Source of the DNA: Lepus europaeus
Taxonomy: Eukaryota; Chordata; Mammalia; Lagomorpha; Leporidae
Length of the DNA: 64,000 nucleotides
NCBI RefSeq assembly: GCF_033115175.1
Contig: NC_084827.1
Span: 24,360,001-24,424,000 of the forward strand
Direction of reading: 5' to 3'
In this document: piece by piece, positions 41,138 to 52,018 of the stretch
Layout: every line of letters begins with the position of its first letter
Numbering within the stretch: the first letter of the stretch is position 1
Notes under the pieces: model-generated
Databases searched by the model: none
Told to the model about the DNA's origin: nothing
Seen by the model: only the letters and a program-made list of their open reading frames with translations
Program-made: the position numbers and the translations under genes

Positions 41138-41750
41138 CCAGCAAGATGGCATTCCCCTGCCGGGGGTCCAAGGTTCGAGTGCAGCAGTGGCAGCAGGAGG
41201 CAATTGTGACATGGTTTTTCCTTTCTCTGCTGGTCTTCAGAGTCTCTGTGCTCTTTGAAAATCTCATCACTTCCTTTCTAAAGTTTTCCTTCAGTCATAG
41301 CATTTTATATGTAGAACCCTTTTTCCAGCAAGATGGTATCCCTTAGCTGGGGAGCTGGGGTATGAGTAAAAGGAAATAGTGGCATCATGTTTCTCTCTCT
41401 CTCTCTCTCTCCCTCCCTCCCTCTCTCTTTCCCTCTCTCTCTCTCTCTCCTGGATTTTACAGTCACTGTGCTATTTACAGTTTTCATTTCTTCTGAAAAT
41501 TTCCCTCAGTTGGTCTCCGCAGTTCTAATATTTTATATATAGAACACTTGTCCTGGCAAGATCATGTCCCTAGGCTGGGGAGGCAGAATAGAAGCAGAGG
41601 TGACAGTGGCAGCAGCAGTCGCTGCTTTGTTCCTCTCTCTTTGCTGATGTCCAGAGTTACAGGGCTATTTGTCCATACTCCGAATTTCTGTAATGAGTTA
41701 TTTCTTACTCACGGTGCTTACTCCATAAATAATTATATTATGATAATTTA
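41138..41750 (+). repeat. About three diverged tandem monomers
   Basis: Units start at 41138 (CCAGCAAGATGGCATTCCCC), 41325 (CCAGCAAGATGGTATCCCTT) and 41552 (CCTGGCAAGATCATGTCCCT). Each is followed at matching distances by GCAG/GGCAGCAG, TTTCTCTCTC/TTCCTCTCTC, CAGAGT/CAGTCACTGTGC, and an AT-rich end TTTTATATGTAGAACCC / TTTTATATATAGAACAC. Unit 2 is lengthened by a CT tract (41391-41449). A partial unit may precede them at 41053-41137. Confidence 0.75.
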
Positions 41751-42389
41751 TATATGAATGAGGGAGTTATTTCTCAAATTTATTTCAGATTATACTTAAA
41801 CAGTGAATATTAAAGAAATGTTTGTTAAATGACTCATTTAATAAATTCTATATTAATGATAGTCAACTTTTAATCTTTGTTTAACAATGTGGCAAAGCAT
41901 TTTTCTGAGCTGAATTAAAAGAAAAAAAAAAAACGGGTATGACTGTAGGTGACTAAAGTCATTCAAATTAATCCTGAGTTTGTATTTTTTTTCTAAACTT
42001 TTTCCCTGGTGTACTGTGAATATTGCTAAAACTTGTTTATTACTAATGAAAATATGTTAAGTATAAAATTTGCTGAAAAACAAGCAAATTAAATCTGATC
42101 TATCCATTTCATTTGTCAATATACTGTATTCTTTAATATCTCATTGGAAATGTTATTTCCATAATTTCTCAATGCTGAAAAATCATTTACTGGTTGAGTT
42201 TTTAGTAGAATTAAAGACTGAAAAGAGAAATTTAGGCAATTATCTAATAACTCTTCTTATTGGAGTGTTTATGTAGTATCCTATATATTCTGCTATGTAG
42301 ATTGTTTTATCATCAGAAAAATCCTTACATGAACAATTAAGGTGGTTCAGCAAATAGAACTGGAAACAGGATCTCAGTGAGGTATTTTG
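41751..42389. other. Unique AT-rich sequence
   Basis: No element or gene recognised. Confidence 0.5.
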
Positions 42390-42880
42390 CACACCTATGT
42401 ACATTGTACCACGATTCACAACAGCCAACAAATAAAAATAACTTAAATACCTATCAACGAATGAAAAGAAACTTAGGAAATGGTATATTTTTCAGCCTTA
42501 AAAAAGAAGGAAATCCAGTAACATCTACAATATAGTTTTATATTGAAAGCTTTGTTAAAACAGTATAGTTTAATTTTGAAAACATTGTGCTAAATGAAAC
42601 AAACCAGTAGCAGAAAGACAAATACTGAATTATTCCACTTACAGAAGGTATCTAAAGTGGTAAAAGTTACAAAAGAAGAAAGCAGAATGGTAGCTGCAAA
42701 GGCTTGAAAGAAAAAATAGTTTGTGTTCAATGAGTAGAGTTTTGGTCATGTAAGGTAAAAACATGCTAGATATCTACCATATAGCACAATGTCCATGCAG
42801 TTAACAATACTGTACACTCAAAAATTTTAAGAGGGTAGGTTTCATGCTATTTGTGTTTTATCACAATAAAATACTTCTCA
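42390..42880 (+). mobile_element. L1M 3' end
   Basis: Sense L1M: GATTCACAACAGCCAACAAA, AGCCTTAAAAAAGAAGGAAA, AACCAGTAGCAGAAAGACAA, ACTGAATTATTCCACTTACA, GCAGAATGGTAGCTGCAAAG, CAATACTGTACACTCAAAAA and GTTTTATCACAATAAAATAC. The typical L1M tail order is kept. Confidence 0.87.
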
Positions 42881-43442
42881 CCAGACTACTAATACCTGAA
42901 TAAAGGGTATTTTCTGATGTATCTACTTTTGATCTTTTTAAAACTTAGCCACATTATAGAGGTAATTAGCCTTCTTGGCCATAGTGTTTTTCTGTGCAAG
43001 TCAAGATCAAGTTGAAAGTTTGTAATGTAGAGATAAATAAATGTTAGAGATAAAGGAAATGTAAGAGTGGTGTATAAAATGCAGAGTCAGGAAGAGATTC
43101 AAGATCTTCTAAAAGCAAGTTATGACTTAACAGTGTATTTTAAGGCACTTGGTGGAAAACACTCATTACCACTGTCTAATATTTTAAAACAGTTATCGGC
43201 AAATGTTTTTTGTCCACATTAGCATATGCTAATTAACTCAATGATTATGTAATTTTCTTATATTAAAATAAATCATGCCAGTTTCTAACCTCACATAGAT
43301 TATAATCTATATCAATCTACTAAAATAAGACAGAATATGACAAATGCATTCTAAATATTATTTTAAAAGTTAAGTATAATAGGAGTAAGGCTTTGTCTAT
43401 CACTTAATTATAAAACTGCAATTAAAACAAGGATCTAGAAAT
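42881..43442. other. Unique AT-rich sequence
   Basis: No element or gene recognised. Confidence 0.5.
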
Positions 43443-43452
43443 AAGTATCTAA

Positions 43453-43797
43453 GGCCAGCACCGCGGCTCAATAGGCTAATCCTCCGCCTGCGGCAACGGT
43501 ACACCGGGTTCTAATTCTGGTCGGGGTGCCGGATTCTGTCCTGGTTGCTCCTCTTCCTTTCCAGCTCTCTGCTATGGCCCAGGAGTGCAGTGGATGATGG
43601 CCCAGGTGCTTGGGCCCTGCACCCGCATAGGAGACCAGGAAAGGCACCTGGCTCCTGGCTTCGGATCAGCGCGGTGCGCCGGCCGCAGCGGCCATTGGAG
43701 GGTGAATCAACGGAAAAAAAAAAAAAAAAAGGAAGACCTTTCTCTCTGTCTCTCTCTCTCTCACTATCCACTCTGCCTTTCAAAAAAAAAAAAAAAA
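43453..43797 (+). mobile_element. Young CSINE with internal A17 run
   Basis: Sense young CSINE: GGCCAGCACCGCGGCTCAAT, GGTTCTAATTCTGG at the B box, body and CTCTGCCTTTC plus a 15-A tail. Where other copies read CGGCAAAAAGGAAG, this copy has 17 A (43714-43730). TSD gtatctaa at 43445-43452 and 43799-43806. Confidence 0.94.
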
Positions 43798-45173
43798 GGT
43801 ATCTAAGTAAAAAATATCCATAGAGATTAAAGATACATATTACTACTTATAGAAAAAATGAAATGATAAAAACAACCACAAAACTGACACCCATATACCA
43901 TCAAAATGAAAAACATTACTCCAAAAGAAACTACTACATAAAGAGGATGCCATTGTTATACCAGATGCTCCGACAACCACATAGATTTACAATAAACAGC
44001 ATTCAGTAAGGAAGCACAAAGCTACCAGTGTAACACAACAGTTCTGAGAGTGTATTCTAACATCAAGAACATCTTAGAAATGTGTAAAAATGAGTTCAAA
44101 GTAATGATCCTAAGGAAACTCAATGACTTACACAATTCAAAGAGATGAGGAAAACAATGTGTGATATGAGTGAGAAATTCAACAAAGAGGTAGAAATCAT
44201 TAAGAAGAATCAGAAATTTTGGAGCTGAAAACTTTGATCAATGAAATAAATGCAACTGAGAGCTTCAATAGTAGAAAAGATCAAGCAGAAGAAATGTCTA
44301 CTTTGATGACAAGTCTTTTGAAATAACACAGACAAAAATAAACAAGAATTGGAAAGAGAAAGACACCCTATGAGATAGTTGGGACATCATTAAGTGAACA
44401 AATATTTGCATTTTGGAGACACCTAAGGGCAAAGAAGGAAGAAGACATAGAGAGACTATTGAATGAAATAAAAGTTGAAAACATGCAGTTCTTGAAAGAG
44501 ATATGGATAACCAGATAGAGGACTCACAAAGGACAACAACAAGACTCAGCCATGAAAGACCTCCAATATACATGGTCACACTGTCAAAAGTCAAATACAA
44601 GGACAGAATCCTAAAGGCAGTGGCAGGAGAGCATCAGAACATACAGGAAAATCCACTAGACAGTAGACTTCTCAGGAGAAAATTTACAGAACAGAAGAGA
44701 AGGGAATGATATATTCCAGATCTTGAAAGAAAAATACTGCCAACCAAGAATACTCTATCTGGAAAAGCTATCCTTCAGAACTGAAAGATTTTATTTATCT
44801 TTCTCAGACAAGCAAAAATCTGAATATTCATCACAACCAGATCAGACCTACGCAAAATGCTAAAGGGAGTCTTGCACTAGAAGTAAAATGATACAACAAA
44901 AATCATGAAAATACACAAAATTCACCAGCAGAGCAGATGCAGAAAAGAAAAAGAGAGGAGAATCAAACTTTATTATGACAGAAAACTACCAAAAACCAAA
45001 GATAAATAAAGAGTGATTTAAGGACAACAAACAAACAATACATACAATAATCAGTAAGAAATTAACAAAGTGATAGGAAAAACTCGTATCTACCAAAATA
45101 ACTTTGAATATGAATGGACTAAATTTCCCAATCAAAGGTATAGGTTGGATGGAGGGTAAAAAAAATAAGACCC

Positions 45174-45519
45174 GCCTGGCGCCGCAGCTCACTAGGCTAA
45201 TCCTCCGCCTTGCGGCGCCAGCACACCGGGTTCTAGTCCCGGTTGGGGCACCGATCCTGTCCCGGTTGCCCCTCTTCCAGGCCAGCTCTCTGCTGTGGCC
45301 CGGGAGTCAGTGGAGGATGGCCCAAGTCCTTGGGCCCTGGACCCCATGGGAGACCAGGAGAAGCACCTGGCTCCTGCCATCGGATCAGCGCGGTGCGCCG
45401 GCCGCAGCGCGCCTACCGCGGCAGTCATTGGAGGGTGAACCAGCGGCAAGCGGAAGACCTTTCTCTCTGTCTCTCTCTCACTGTCCCCTCTGCCTGTCAA
45501 AAATTAAAAAAAAAAAAAT
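45174..45519 (+). mobile_element. Young CSINE with perfect TSD
   Basis: Sense young CSINE: head GCCTGGCGCCGCAGCTCACT, B box GGTTCTAGTCCCGG, GACCCCATGGGAGACC, GCGGTGCGCCGGCCGCAGCG, CTGTCTCTCTCTCACTGTCC and A-rich tail. The exact 11-bp TSD aaataagaccc lies at 45163-45173 and 45520-45530. Confidence 0.96.
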
Positions 45520-45949
45520 AAATAAGACCCAACTCCAAAGTTTTTGTAATAAACTTAACTCATAACAAAAGATATACATTGAAAGTGAAGGATTGGAAAA
45601 AGATATTCCATACAAATGAACCAAAAAGCAAGCAGGAAGAGCAATACTAATACTGGATGGAACACATTTTAAATGAAAAACTATGGAAAGAAACAAATAA
45701 TGTCACTACATATCAAAAAATGGATCAGATCAGCAAGAAGATACAGTAGTTAGAAATGAATTTTCACACAATGCCAGACTACTCAAATACATAAAGCAAA
45801 TATATTGGATCTAAAGGGATACACAGACTAGTATGAAGTATTCAACAGCACACTCTCATCAATGGATCTTCAAGATATAAGATCAATAAAGGCACATCAG
45901 AGTTGAAGAACCATACTCCAGAACAAATGGATTTAATAGAAATTTACAC

Positions 45950-46284
45950 GGGCCAGCATTGTGGCACAGTGACTTAAGCTGCTGCCTGCAACACCAGCAT
46001 CCTATATTGGAGTGCTTATTCTACTTGGGCTGCTCTGCTTCTGATCCACCTCTCTGCTGATGAACTTGGGAAAGCAATGAAAGATAGCCCAAATACGTGG
46101 GCCACTGACATCCATCTGGCTTCAGCCTGCACCAGCCCAAGCCATGCAGCATTTGGGGAGTGAACCAGTGAATGGAAGATCTACCTCTACCTCCACCCCC
46201 ACTCTCACCTCTACCACCCCCTCCCTCACCTCCACCCCTACCATCTTCTTTCAAATAATAAATAAATAAATAGATAAATAATTT
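45950..46284 (+). mobile_element. CSINE with ACCTCC-type 3' region
   Basis: Old sense CSINE: GGGCCAGCATTGTGGCACAG, GCATCCTATATTGGAGTGC, GGGGAGTGAACCAGTGAATG. The usual CT block is replaced by CTACCTCCACCCCC-type units (46184-46243). Tail CTTTCAAATAATAAATAAAT. Confidence 0.9.
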
Positions 46285-46679
46285 TAATAATAGACATTAT
46301 AGAATATTGCAATCAATAGCTACACAATAGTTACTCTTCTTGTCAGCACATGGAACATTTTCCAAGATAGACCATCAAAACAAACCAAGTGTGAATAGAT
46401 TTTTAAAAATTGAAATCATATCATGTACTTTCTCATAGCACAATAAAATAAAACCAGAAATCAACAACAGAAGAATGATGTAAAGTTGACAAATACATGG
46501 AAGTTGAACCAGCTCCGAAAAGACCACTTAATCATTGAGAAATTAAAATGGAAATAAAAAGTTGGTTGAAACAAATGAAAAGGAGGACATACTGCATCCA
46601 AGTATGTGGGATACAGCAAAGGAAATATTGAGAAGGAAGTTATAAGAACAAGTGCATATATCAGAAAAAGAATTTTGAG

Positions 46680-46867
46680 GGGTTAGTGTTGTGGTAAAGC
46701 AGATAAAGCCACTACCTGTCATCCTGGCTTCCCAAAAGGGTGCTGGTTCGATTTCTGGCTGCTCTACTTCCAATTCAGCTCTCTGCTGATGCACCTGGGA
46801 AAGCAGTGGTTGGGCCCCTGTATCCATGTGGGAAACCTGTATAAATCTCCTGACTCTTGGCTTCAGT
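46680..46867 (+). mobile_element. CSINE, 3'-truncated at a deletion breakpoint
   Basis: Sense CSINE head and body: GGGGTTAGTGTTGTGGTAAA, GGTGCTGGTTCGATTTCTGG, GATGCACCTGGGAAAGCAG, then CTTGGCTTCAGTCTGAC where it stops. The 3' CT region and tail are absent. L1M 3' sequence begins at 46868. Confidence 0.87.
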
Positions 46868-47880
46868 CTGACATTCACACTTTTTGTTACATACTCAAAA
46901 GAAATGAAATCATTATATCAAAGAGATTTCTACACAACCATGTTTATTGCATCACTATTTACAATAGCCTGCACATTGAATCAACCAAAGTGTCAGTTAG
47001 CAGATGAATGGGTAAAGCAACCGTGGTGTATATACTAAATGGAATATTATCAAGTTATCAAAAGAAATGAAATCCTGTCATTTGCAGCAAAATGGATGGA
47101 ACTGGGGGACATTATGTCAAGTGAAGGAAGCCAGGAACAGAAAGACAAATATCATATGTTCTCTTTCCTATGTGGAAGCTAAGCAAAGTCAATCTGAATT
47201 ACTAGAGGCTAGAAAGGGTGAGGAGGGGTGTTAGAAGGAGGAAGGGTAACGATCAAAGCAGACTTGGATAGAAGGAATAAGATCCTAATATTATGCAGAA
47301 CAGTGTAGCACAGCTGCAGTTCAATATAGACTGTCACATATTTTCTTTTTCTTTTCTTTTTTTTTTTTTTTTTGACAGGCAGAGTGGACAGTGAGAGAGA
47401 GAGACAGGGAGAAAGGTCTTCCTTTTGCCGTTGGTTCACCCTCCAATGGCTGCTGCGGCCAGCGCACTGGGCTGATCCGAAGGCAGGAGCCAGGTGCTTC
47501 TCCTGGTCTCCCATGGTGTTCAGGGCCCAAGCACTTGGGCCACCCTCCTCTGCACTCCCAGGCCACAGCAGAGAGCTGGCCTGGAAGAGGAGCAACCGGG
47601 ACAGAATCCGGCGCCCCGACTGGGACTAGAACCCGGTGTGCAGGTGCCGCAGGCAGAGGATTAGCCTAGTGAGCCGCGGTGCCGGCCACTGTTATATATT
47701 TTCTGATCAGAAAGAAAAGAAGAGCCACAAGGCTGCCATCATAAAATAATTCCAAGAAAGTAGAATGCTAGTTACCAATATTTAGTCAGTACACATTGTA
47801 TATATGCACATTGTATACATGTAATGCCACTTCATCCATAAATATGTCAATTATTTTTAATAAAAATGTCATTTACTTTC
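46868..47880 (+). mobile_element. L1M ORF2 end and 3'UTR, split by a CSINE
   Basis: Sense L1M: ACAACCATGTTTATTGCATC, AATCAACCAAAGTGTCAGTT, GATGAATGGGTAAAGCAACC, AAATGGATGGAACTGGGGGA, GAAGCCAGGAACAGAAAGAC and TATGTTCTCTTTCCTATGTG. The 3'UTR resumes after the SINE: GAAAGTAGAATGCTAGTTAC, ACACATTGTATACATG and AATTATTTTTAATAAAAATG. Confidence 0.88.
47347..47687 (-). mobile_element. Young CSINE with long TSD
   Basis: Antisense young CSINE: T-rich tail, GACAGGCAGAGTGGACAGTG, GGTTCACCCTCCAATGGC, CTCCCATGGTGTTCAGGGCC, a B-box region reading GGGACTAGAACCCGG, head GAGCCGCGGTGCCGGCC. The 17-bp TSD has two mismatches: actgtcacatattttct (47330-47346) and actgttatatattttct (47688-47704). Confidence 0.95.
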
Positions 47881-49015
47881 TCTAAAAAGTTGTTAAATAC
47901 ACTATATCTTGGAAATAAGAAAAATGAAATGGATGGGACAGGTTGAAGAAAATGAAAGTCATACTTCTGAAAATGTATTTCAGTTAAACATTACTCCTAA
48001 TGGGTATCAGTGAAATCCAAGATTAATGGGATGAACCCTGGATCATTTTAAATGTCAGGCCAGAGTTTTATCTAATTTGGGTTTTATAATTTTTTTCTTA
48101 AGAATCAATATGCCCAATGCTGTTACTTAGGAAAACTAATCTTACTGAATGTAATAATGATTTGGAAAGATAAAAGCTAAGTTTACATTAATGACCTGGT
48201 TAAAGTAATATTCAACTGTGTATTTTCCCTTAATTTATTCAGCACATGTTACTGAGTACCTATTATATTCCAGACATTGTAAAAGTTCTTTTCTTATTAA
48301 TGAAGAATATAAATTCAGGAGGATTTAACTTAAGCTGGTAGAAATAGAGAGGAATTTGACCAGAAATAACTACAGAAAAATCATAGATGTACACATATAT
48401 ACATATAATTTGGGTAATCAGTTATATATTAGAGATTAATGGTCTTATCAAACATTGATGATTCTAGTTACAATATTCATTAGAAGCTAAATCCAAAATG
48501 AGTGAAATACTACAGGATAAGTTATCTGGTTATAGTACAAGCTAAATGCCATGAAAAGGAAGGGAGGGTTAAGTTTAATACATTAAAAGAAACATGAATC
48601 ATATCAGCTTAATCCACTAGGCAAAAACTGTATGGATCCCAATTCAAACAGCCAAATATTATGAATAATTTTTGAGACCAAAAAAGGAGTTTGGTTTGAA
48701 TAGTATGTGATATGAAGGGATTATTATCAATTCTATTGTTCTGATTAATAACATTGTACATGTTTTAAATAATTCTTAAGTAATAGAGAAAATATATTAT
48801 AATTAATATAGCAAAATCCAGAAGTGTTTGAAGATGAAATTATATGGGGCCTGCCTGAGATTTGCTTTAAAATATTTCAAGAAATAAAAAAGTTAAGTGA
48901 TGAGGATTCCAGCATCCATTCAATTTGTACCACTAACTTTTGTAGACTTTAATTTTTTTAAATAAAATCAAATGTTTAAAAATTAACAGCCTTCAAATTA
49001 ATTATTTCTTGGTGT
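47881..49015. other. Mostly unique sequence with a possible L2 piece
   Basis: No gene. TTATTCAGCACATGTTACTG, AGTACCTATTATATTCCAGA and CATTGTAAAAG (48235-48292) resemble an antisense L2 or MIR-associated end. Confidence 0.45.
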
Positions 49016-49019
49016 ATCT

Positions 49020-49245
49020 ATGAAAATAGTAGCAATACTCATAAATAAAATTCACAATTTACTTAATTGCAGAGTGCTCCTATAACTATTATCTCATTCA
49101 CTTCTAATGATATCATCTAGGTAGTAATTTTATTTGTCCGAGGCCACAGAGAAAACTAAACTTGCCTGAGACAACAGCGCAGTTGACAAATGGAGTTGAT
49201 ACCCATATTTTACTTTCCTTCATCATATTCAGTACTCTGCACACA
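49020..49245 (-). mobile_element. MIR, antisense
   Basis: AATAGTAGCAATACTCATAA, CTATTATCTCATTCACTTCT, CATCTAGGTAGTAATTTTAT, GAGGCCACAGAGAAAACTAA, ACTTGCCTGAGACAACAGCG and GTTGATACCCATATTTTACT follow the MIR core and flanks in reverse. Confidence 0.75.
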
Positions 49246-49509
49246 GAAAGTCAATTCTGGATTGTGTCATGGAAAATGCAATCATGGACACTTCCTAATG
49301 TCTGTTTTTATTATATACCCAAATAATGTTATTTTTAAAATGCTTGATCTTTAAGCACGAATCTCCTCCAAATGGCAAGAATTAATGTTTCTTTTGTACA
49401 GATTTTCAGCTACAGAATACACTCATTTACTAAATAAGATCTTGAAATATTACTACATATTAATACTAAAAATGTTACATATTAATGCTAATTTTAATTA
49501 TTACTAACT

Positions 49510-49573
49510 TTATAAATATATAAAATATATACATACATTTATAAAATATATAAAATATATACATATATATATA
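49510..49573. repeat. AT-rich (TATAAAATA)n low-complexity tract
   Basis: Repeated TATAAAATATA and TACATATATATA units next to an old CSINE. Confidence 0.85.
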
Positions 49574-49574
49574 T

Positions 49575-49866
49575 TTCAAAGTATGGCAGCAGAGATCCAT
49601 CTCCCATCTACTGGTTCAATCCTCAAATGTACAAAATAGCTAGATTTGGGCCAGGACAAAGCTGCGAGTGGGAGCTTGAAACTTAATCTGGATCTACCAT
49701 GGGGCTATCAGGGATCCACATCCTTGAGTCATCTCCTATTGCCTCTTGGGTATACATTCAGGAAACTGGAAGCAGGAGCAGAGTTGGGACTCACACTCAG
49801 GCACTCTGATATGGAATGTTGGTATCCCAAGCAGCATCTTAACCACTCTACCAAACACCTGTCCTT
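49575..49866 (-). mobile_element. Old CSINE
   Basis: Antisense and highly diverged: ATCTCCCATCTACTGGTTCA, ATCCTCAAATGT, GGGCCAGGACAAAGCTGCGA, GGTATACATTCAGGAAACTG, GGGACTCACACTCAGGC and CATCTTAACCACTCTACCAA. The GA-rich block is largely lost. Confidence 0.85.
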
Positions 49867-49877
49867 AGCAGTATTAC

Positions 49878-49962
49878 TTTAAAAAAAAATTATTTATTTG
49901 AAAGAATATCACAGAGGAGGGGGGAAAGAGAGAGAGAGAATGAACTATTGCACTGGCTGACA
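49878..49962 (-). mobile_element. CSINE 3' stub
   Basis: Only the tail end: AAAAAAAATTATTTATTTGA, GGGGGGAAAGAGAGAGAGAG and AACTATTGCACTGGCTG. The rest of the SINE is missing. Confidence 0.65.
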
Positions 49963-50354
49963 TTTTCATAAGATTTTTGCCTGAGTGAGGGCTTCCCTCA
50001 GTCTGTACAACTAAAAAGCTTGAAGTCAAATAGAAAGTTCCAGTCTTACGTGCTTTGCAAATATATTTTTCCAGCTTGTGGCCTGCTTTGCATTTTATAA
50101 TGATTTATTTTGATGAACAAAAGATTTAGGGCATTGAATTCATAGTATATTTTTCTTTTATGATTACTACTAGATATATCATAAAAAATTAGATCTGTTC
50201 CTACATTGTGAAGAAATGATTCTTGTACAAGTATTAATGTTGCAGCTATTGCATTCAGATATCTAACTCATCAAATATTAATTTTATATGGGATGTAAAC
50301 TGGTGATTGAGGTTCATCTTCTCCATGTAAATATCTAGTTATTAAGAAGGATTG

Positions 50355-50719
50355 CCGGCGCCGTGGCTCAACAGGCTAATCCTCCGCCTTGCGGCGCCGG
50401 CACACCGGGTTCTAGTCCCGGTCGGGGCACCGATCCTGTCCCGGTTGCCCCTCTTCCAGGCCAGCTCTCTGCTGTGGCCAGGGAGTGCAGTGGAGGATGG
50501 CCCAAGCCCTTGGGCCCTGCATCCCATGGGAGACCAGGATAAGCACCTGGCTCCTGCCATCGGAACAGCGCGGTGCGCCGGCCGCAGCGCGCTACCGCGG
50601 CGGCCATTAGAGGGTGAACCAACGGCAAAGGAAGACCTTTCTCTCTGTCTCTCTCTCTCTCTCACTGTCCACTCTGCCTGTCAAAAAAAAAAAAAAAATA
50701 TTAAAAAAAAAAAAAAAAA
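50355..50719 (+). mobile_element. Very young CSINE with perfect TSD
   Basis: Sense CSINE with an intact GC-rich head CCGGCGCCGTGGCTCAACAG, A-box region, B box GGTTCTAGTCCCGG, GCGGTGCGCCGGCCGCAGCG and an interrupted A-tail (16 A, TATTA, 20 A). The exact 11-bp TSD aagaaggattg lies at 50344-50354 and 50720-50730. The intact promoter boxes and long tail make it one of the youngest copies here. Confidence 0.97.
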
Positions 50720-50763
50720 AAGAAGGATTGACCCTGATTAGCACCTTTGTTAAAAAAGCAAGT

Positions 50764-51113
50764 GAATGGGAGCATTTGACCCAGTGGTTAAACTACAATT
50801 AGAATGTCCACAGCCCACATGGAAGTGCTTGGGTATGGTCCCTGTCTCTGGCTCCTGATTTCAGCTTCTTGCTAAGGCAGACCCTGGGTGGCAGAGGTGA
50901 TGGCCTAAGTAGTTAGATTCCTGCCACAGTGTGGGAGATCTAGTTCCAGTTTCCAGCTCCCAGCATCTGAGGAGTAAAGCAGCAAATGGGTTCTCTCTCT
51001 CTCTCCCTCTCTCTCTCTCTCTCCCCCTTCCAGTCTCTCCTTCCCTCCCTCCCTCTCTTCCTCCCCCATCCATCTTGCTCTCTCTGTATCACTCAAATAA
51101 ATAATTTTTAAAA
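50764..51113 (+). mobile_element. Old CSINE
   Basis: Sense: GGGAGCATTTGACCCAGTGG, CAGCCCACATGGAAGTGC, GGTGGCAGAGGTGATGGCCT, GAGGAGTAAAGCAGCAAATG, CT-rich region (50992-51060) and CACTCAAATAAATAATTTTT. Confidence 0.9.
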
Positions 51114-51527
51114 ACCTATTCTCATGTAAATGGAGGACTATTTTTGGAGTCTGTAATATTCAGCTAATCTATTCACATCTACACTATGCCATACTATATC
51201 AAGCATTGGAAACCACTGTCCTACGGATTAGTTTATTCTTAGGTCAATTTAGATATTGAAAACTGCGTTTATGACTCAGTTTTCTTTGGCTTCTCAAGGG
51301 ATTGCCTCAAGTGAACAATGTTTGGCATTGTTCATTCAGTGGTCAGTTCTTTGAAACTTACTATTATATTTATTATGGAAATGTTAAGTACATTGTTCTA
51401 TCTTTATAAGAAGTCACAGGAGAAGTTTCCTAAAATTTAGTGCCAGGAAGAGTAATATGACTGTGCGGTAACTCATACACATTTATTTTATGGAGCTATA
51501 GCTTTTGACCACTAAAAGGATGAGAGA

Positions 51528-51985
51528 TGGGATAGTTAATTTTATATGTCACATTGACTAGATCATAAGATATCCATTTTCTGGTTTCATGTTGTTTTGG
51601 GTTTATCTTCGAGGGTATTTCTGGAAGACATTAGCATTTGAATCAGTGGGCTGAATAAAGTAGATTGCCATCACCAATGTGGGTGTGCATCTTTCAGCCT
51701 GCTGAGGTCCTGAACAGAACAAAGATGTGGAGGAAGGGAGAATTTGATAGCTCTCTGACTGGCTACTTGAACTGGGACATCAACTTTCTTGTGCTCTTGG
51801 TGTTCCTATTTTCAATCTTCTTACTGGGACTAGGATTTATGACATAATTCTCTGGCTCTCAGGTCTTTGAATTCCATCTCTGGCTTTGCTGGGTCTCCAT
51901 TTTACAGACCATTGTCACATGGCTTCTCAGCCACCCTAATCATATGAGTCAATGAATTCTTTTTCTCCCCTCCCCACCTACCTAC
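51528..51985 (+). mobile_element. Ancient mammalian dispersed repeat (LTR-like)
   Basis: Strong match to a widespread mammalian repeat: GTTAATTTTATATGTCACAT, ATTAGCATTTGAATCAGTGG, GGCTGAATAAAGTAGATTGC, CATCACCAATGTGGGTG, GGTCCTGAACAGAACAAAGA, GGTGGAGGAAGG-like block, GAACTGGGACATCAACTTTC and AATCATATGAGTCAATGAAT. I recognise the pattern but not the family name with certainty. The 60-codon frame at 51665-51847 is a translation of this repeat. Confidence 0.65.
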
Positions 51986-52018
51986 CTACCTGACTACCTA
52001 CCTGCACACATACACACT
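51978..52018. repeat. (CCTA)n microsatellite
   Basis: CCTACCTACCTACCTGACTA followed by more CCTA units and CACACATACACAC. Confidence 0.9.

Larger units (their letters stand above)
43860..46679 (+). mobile_element. L1M ORF1 to ORF2 N-terminal region, split by two CSINEs
   Basis: Sense L1M in three pieces, interrupted at 45174-45519 and 45950-46284. ORF1 C-terminus is recognisable in 44503-44830: LSKVKYKDRILKAVAGEHQ and ENPLDSRLLRRKF. A long inter-ORF stretch follows. The ORF2 endonuclease region begins near 45095 (AACTTTGAATATGAATGGAC). It continues with GGATCTAAAGGGATACACAG, GAACCATACTCC, CATGGAACATTTTCCAAGAT and AGAAATCAACAACAG. Frames are broken. Confidence 0.8.
50040..51195 (-). mobile_element. 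L1M ORF2 fragment, split by two CSINEs
   Basis: Antisense L1M pieces at 50040-50354, 50720-50763 and 51114-51195: CCAGCTTGTGGCCTGCTTTG, GGTTCATCTTCTCCATGTAA, ATCTAGTTATTAAGAAGGAT, TAGCACCTTTGTTAAAAAAG, CTATTTTTGGAGTCTGTAAT and CTACACTATGCCATACTATA. All are colinear with the ORF2 region downstream of the RT domain. Confidence 0.72.

Noticed and set aside
45104-45565. 153-codon frame
   Set aside because: Begins in L1 ORF2 debris and runs through a CSINE.
50355-50450. tRNA-like A and B boxes as a tRNA gene
   Set aside because: They belong to the CSINE head. No cloverleaf can be completed, and the body and A-tail follow.
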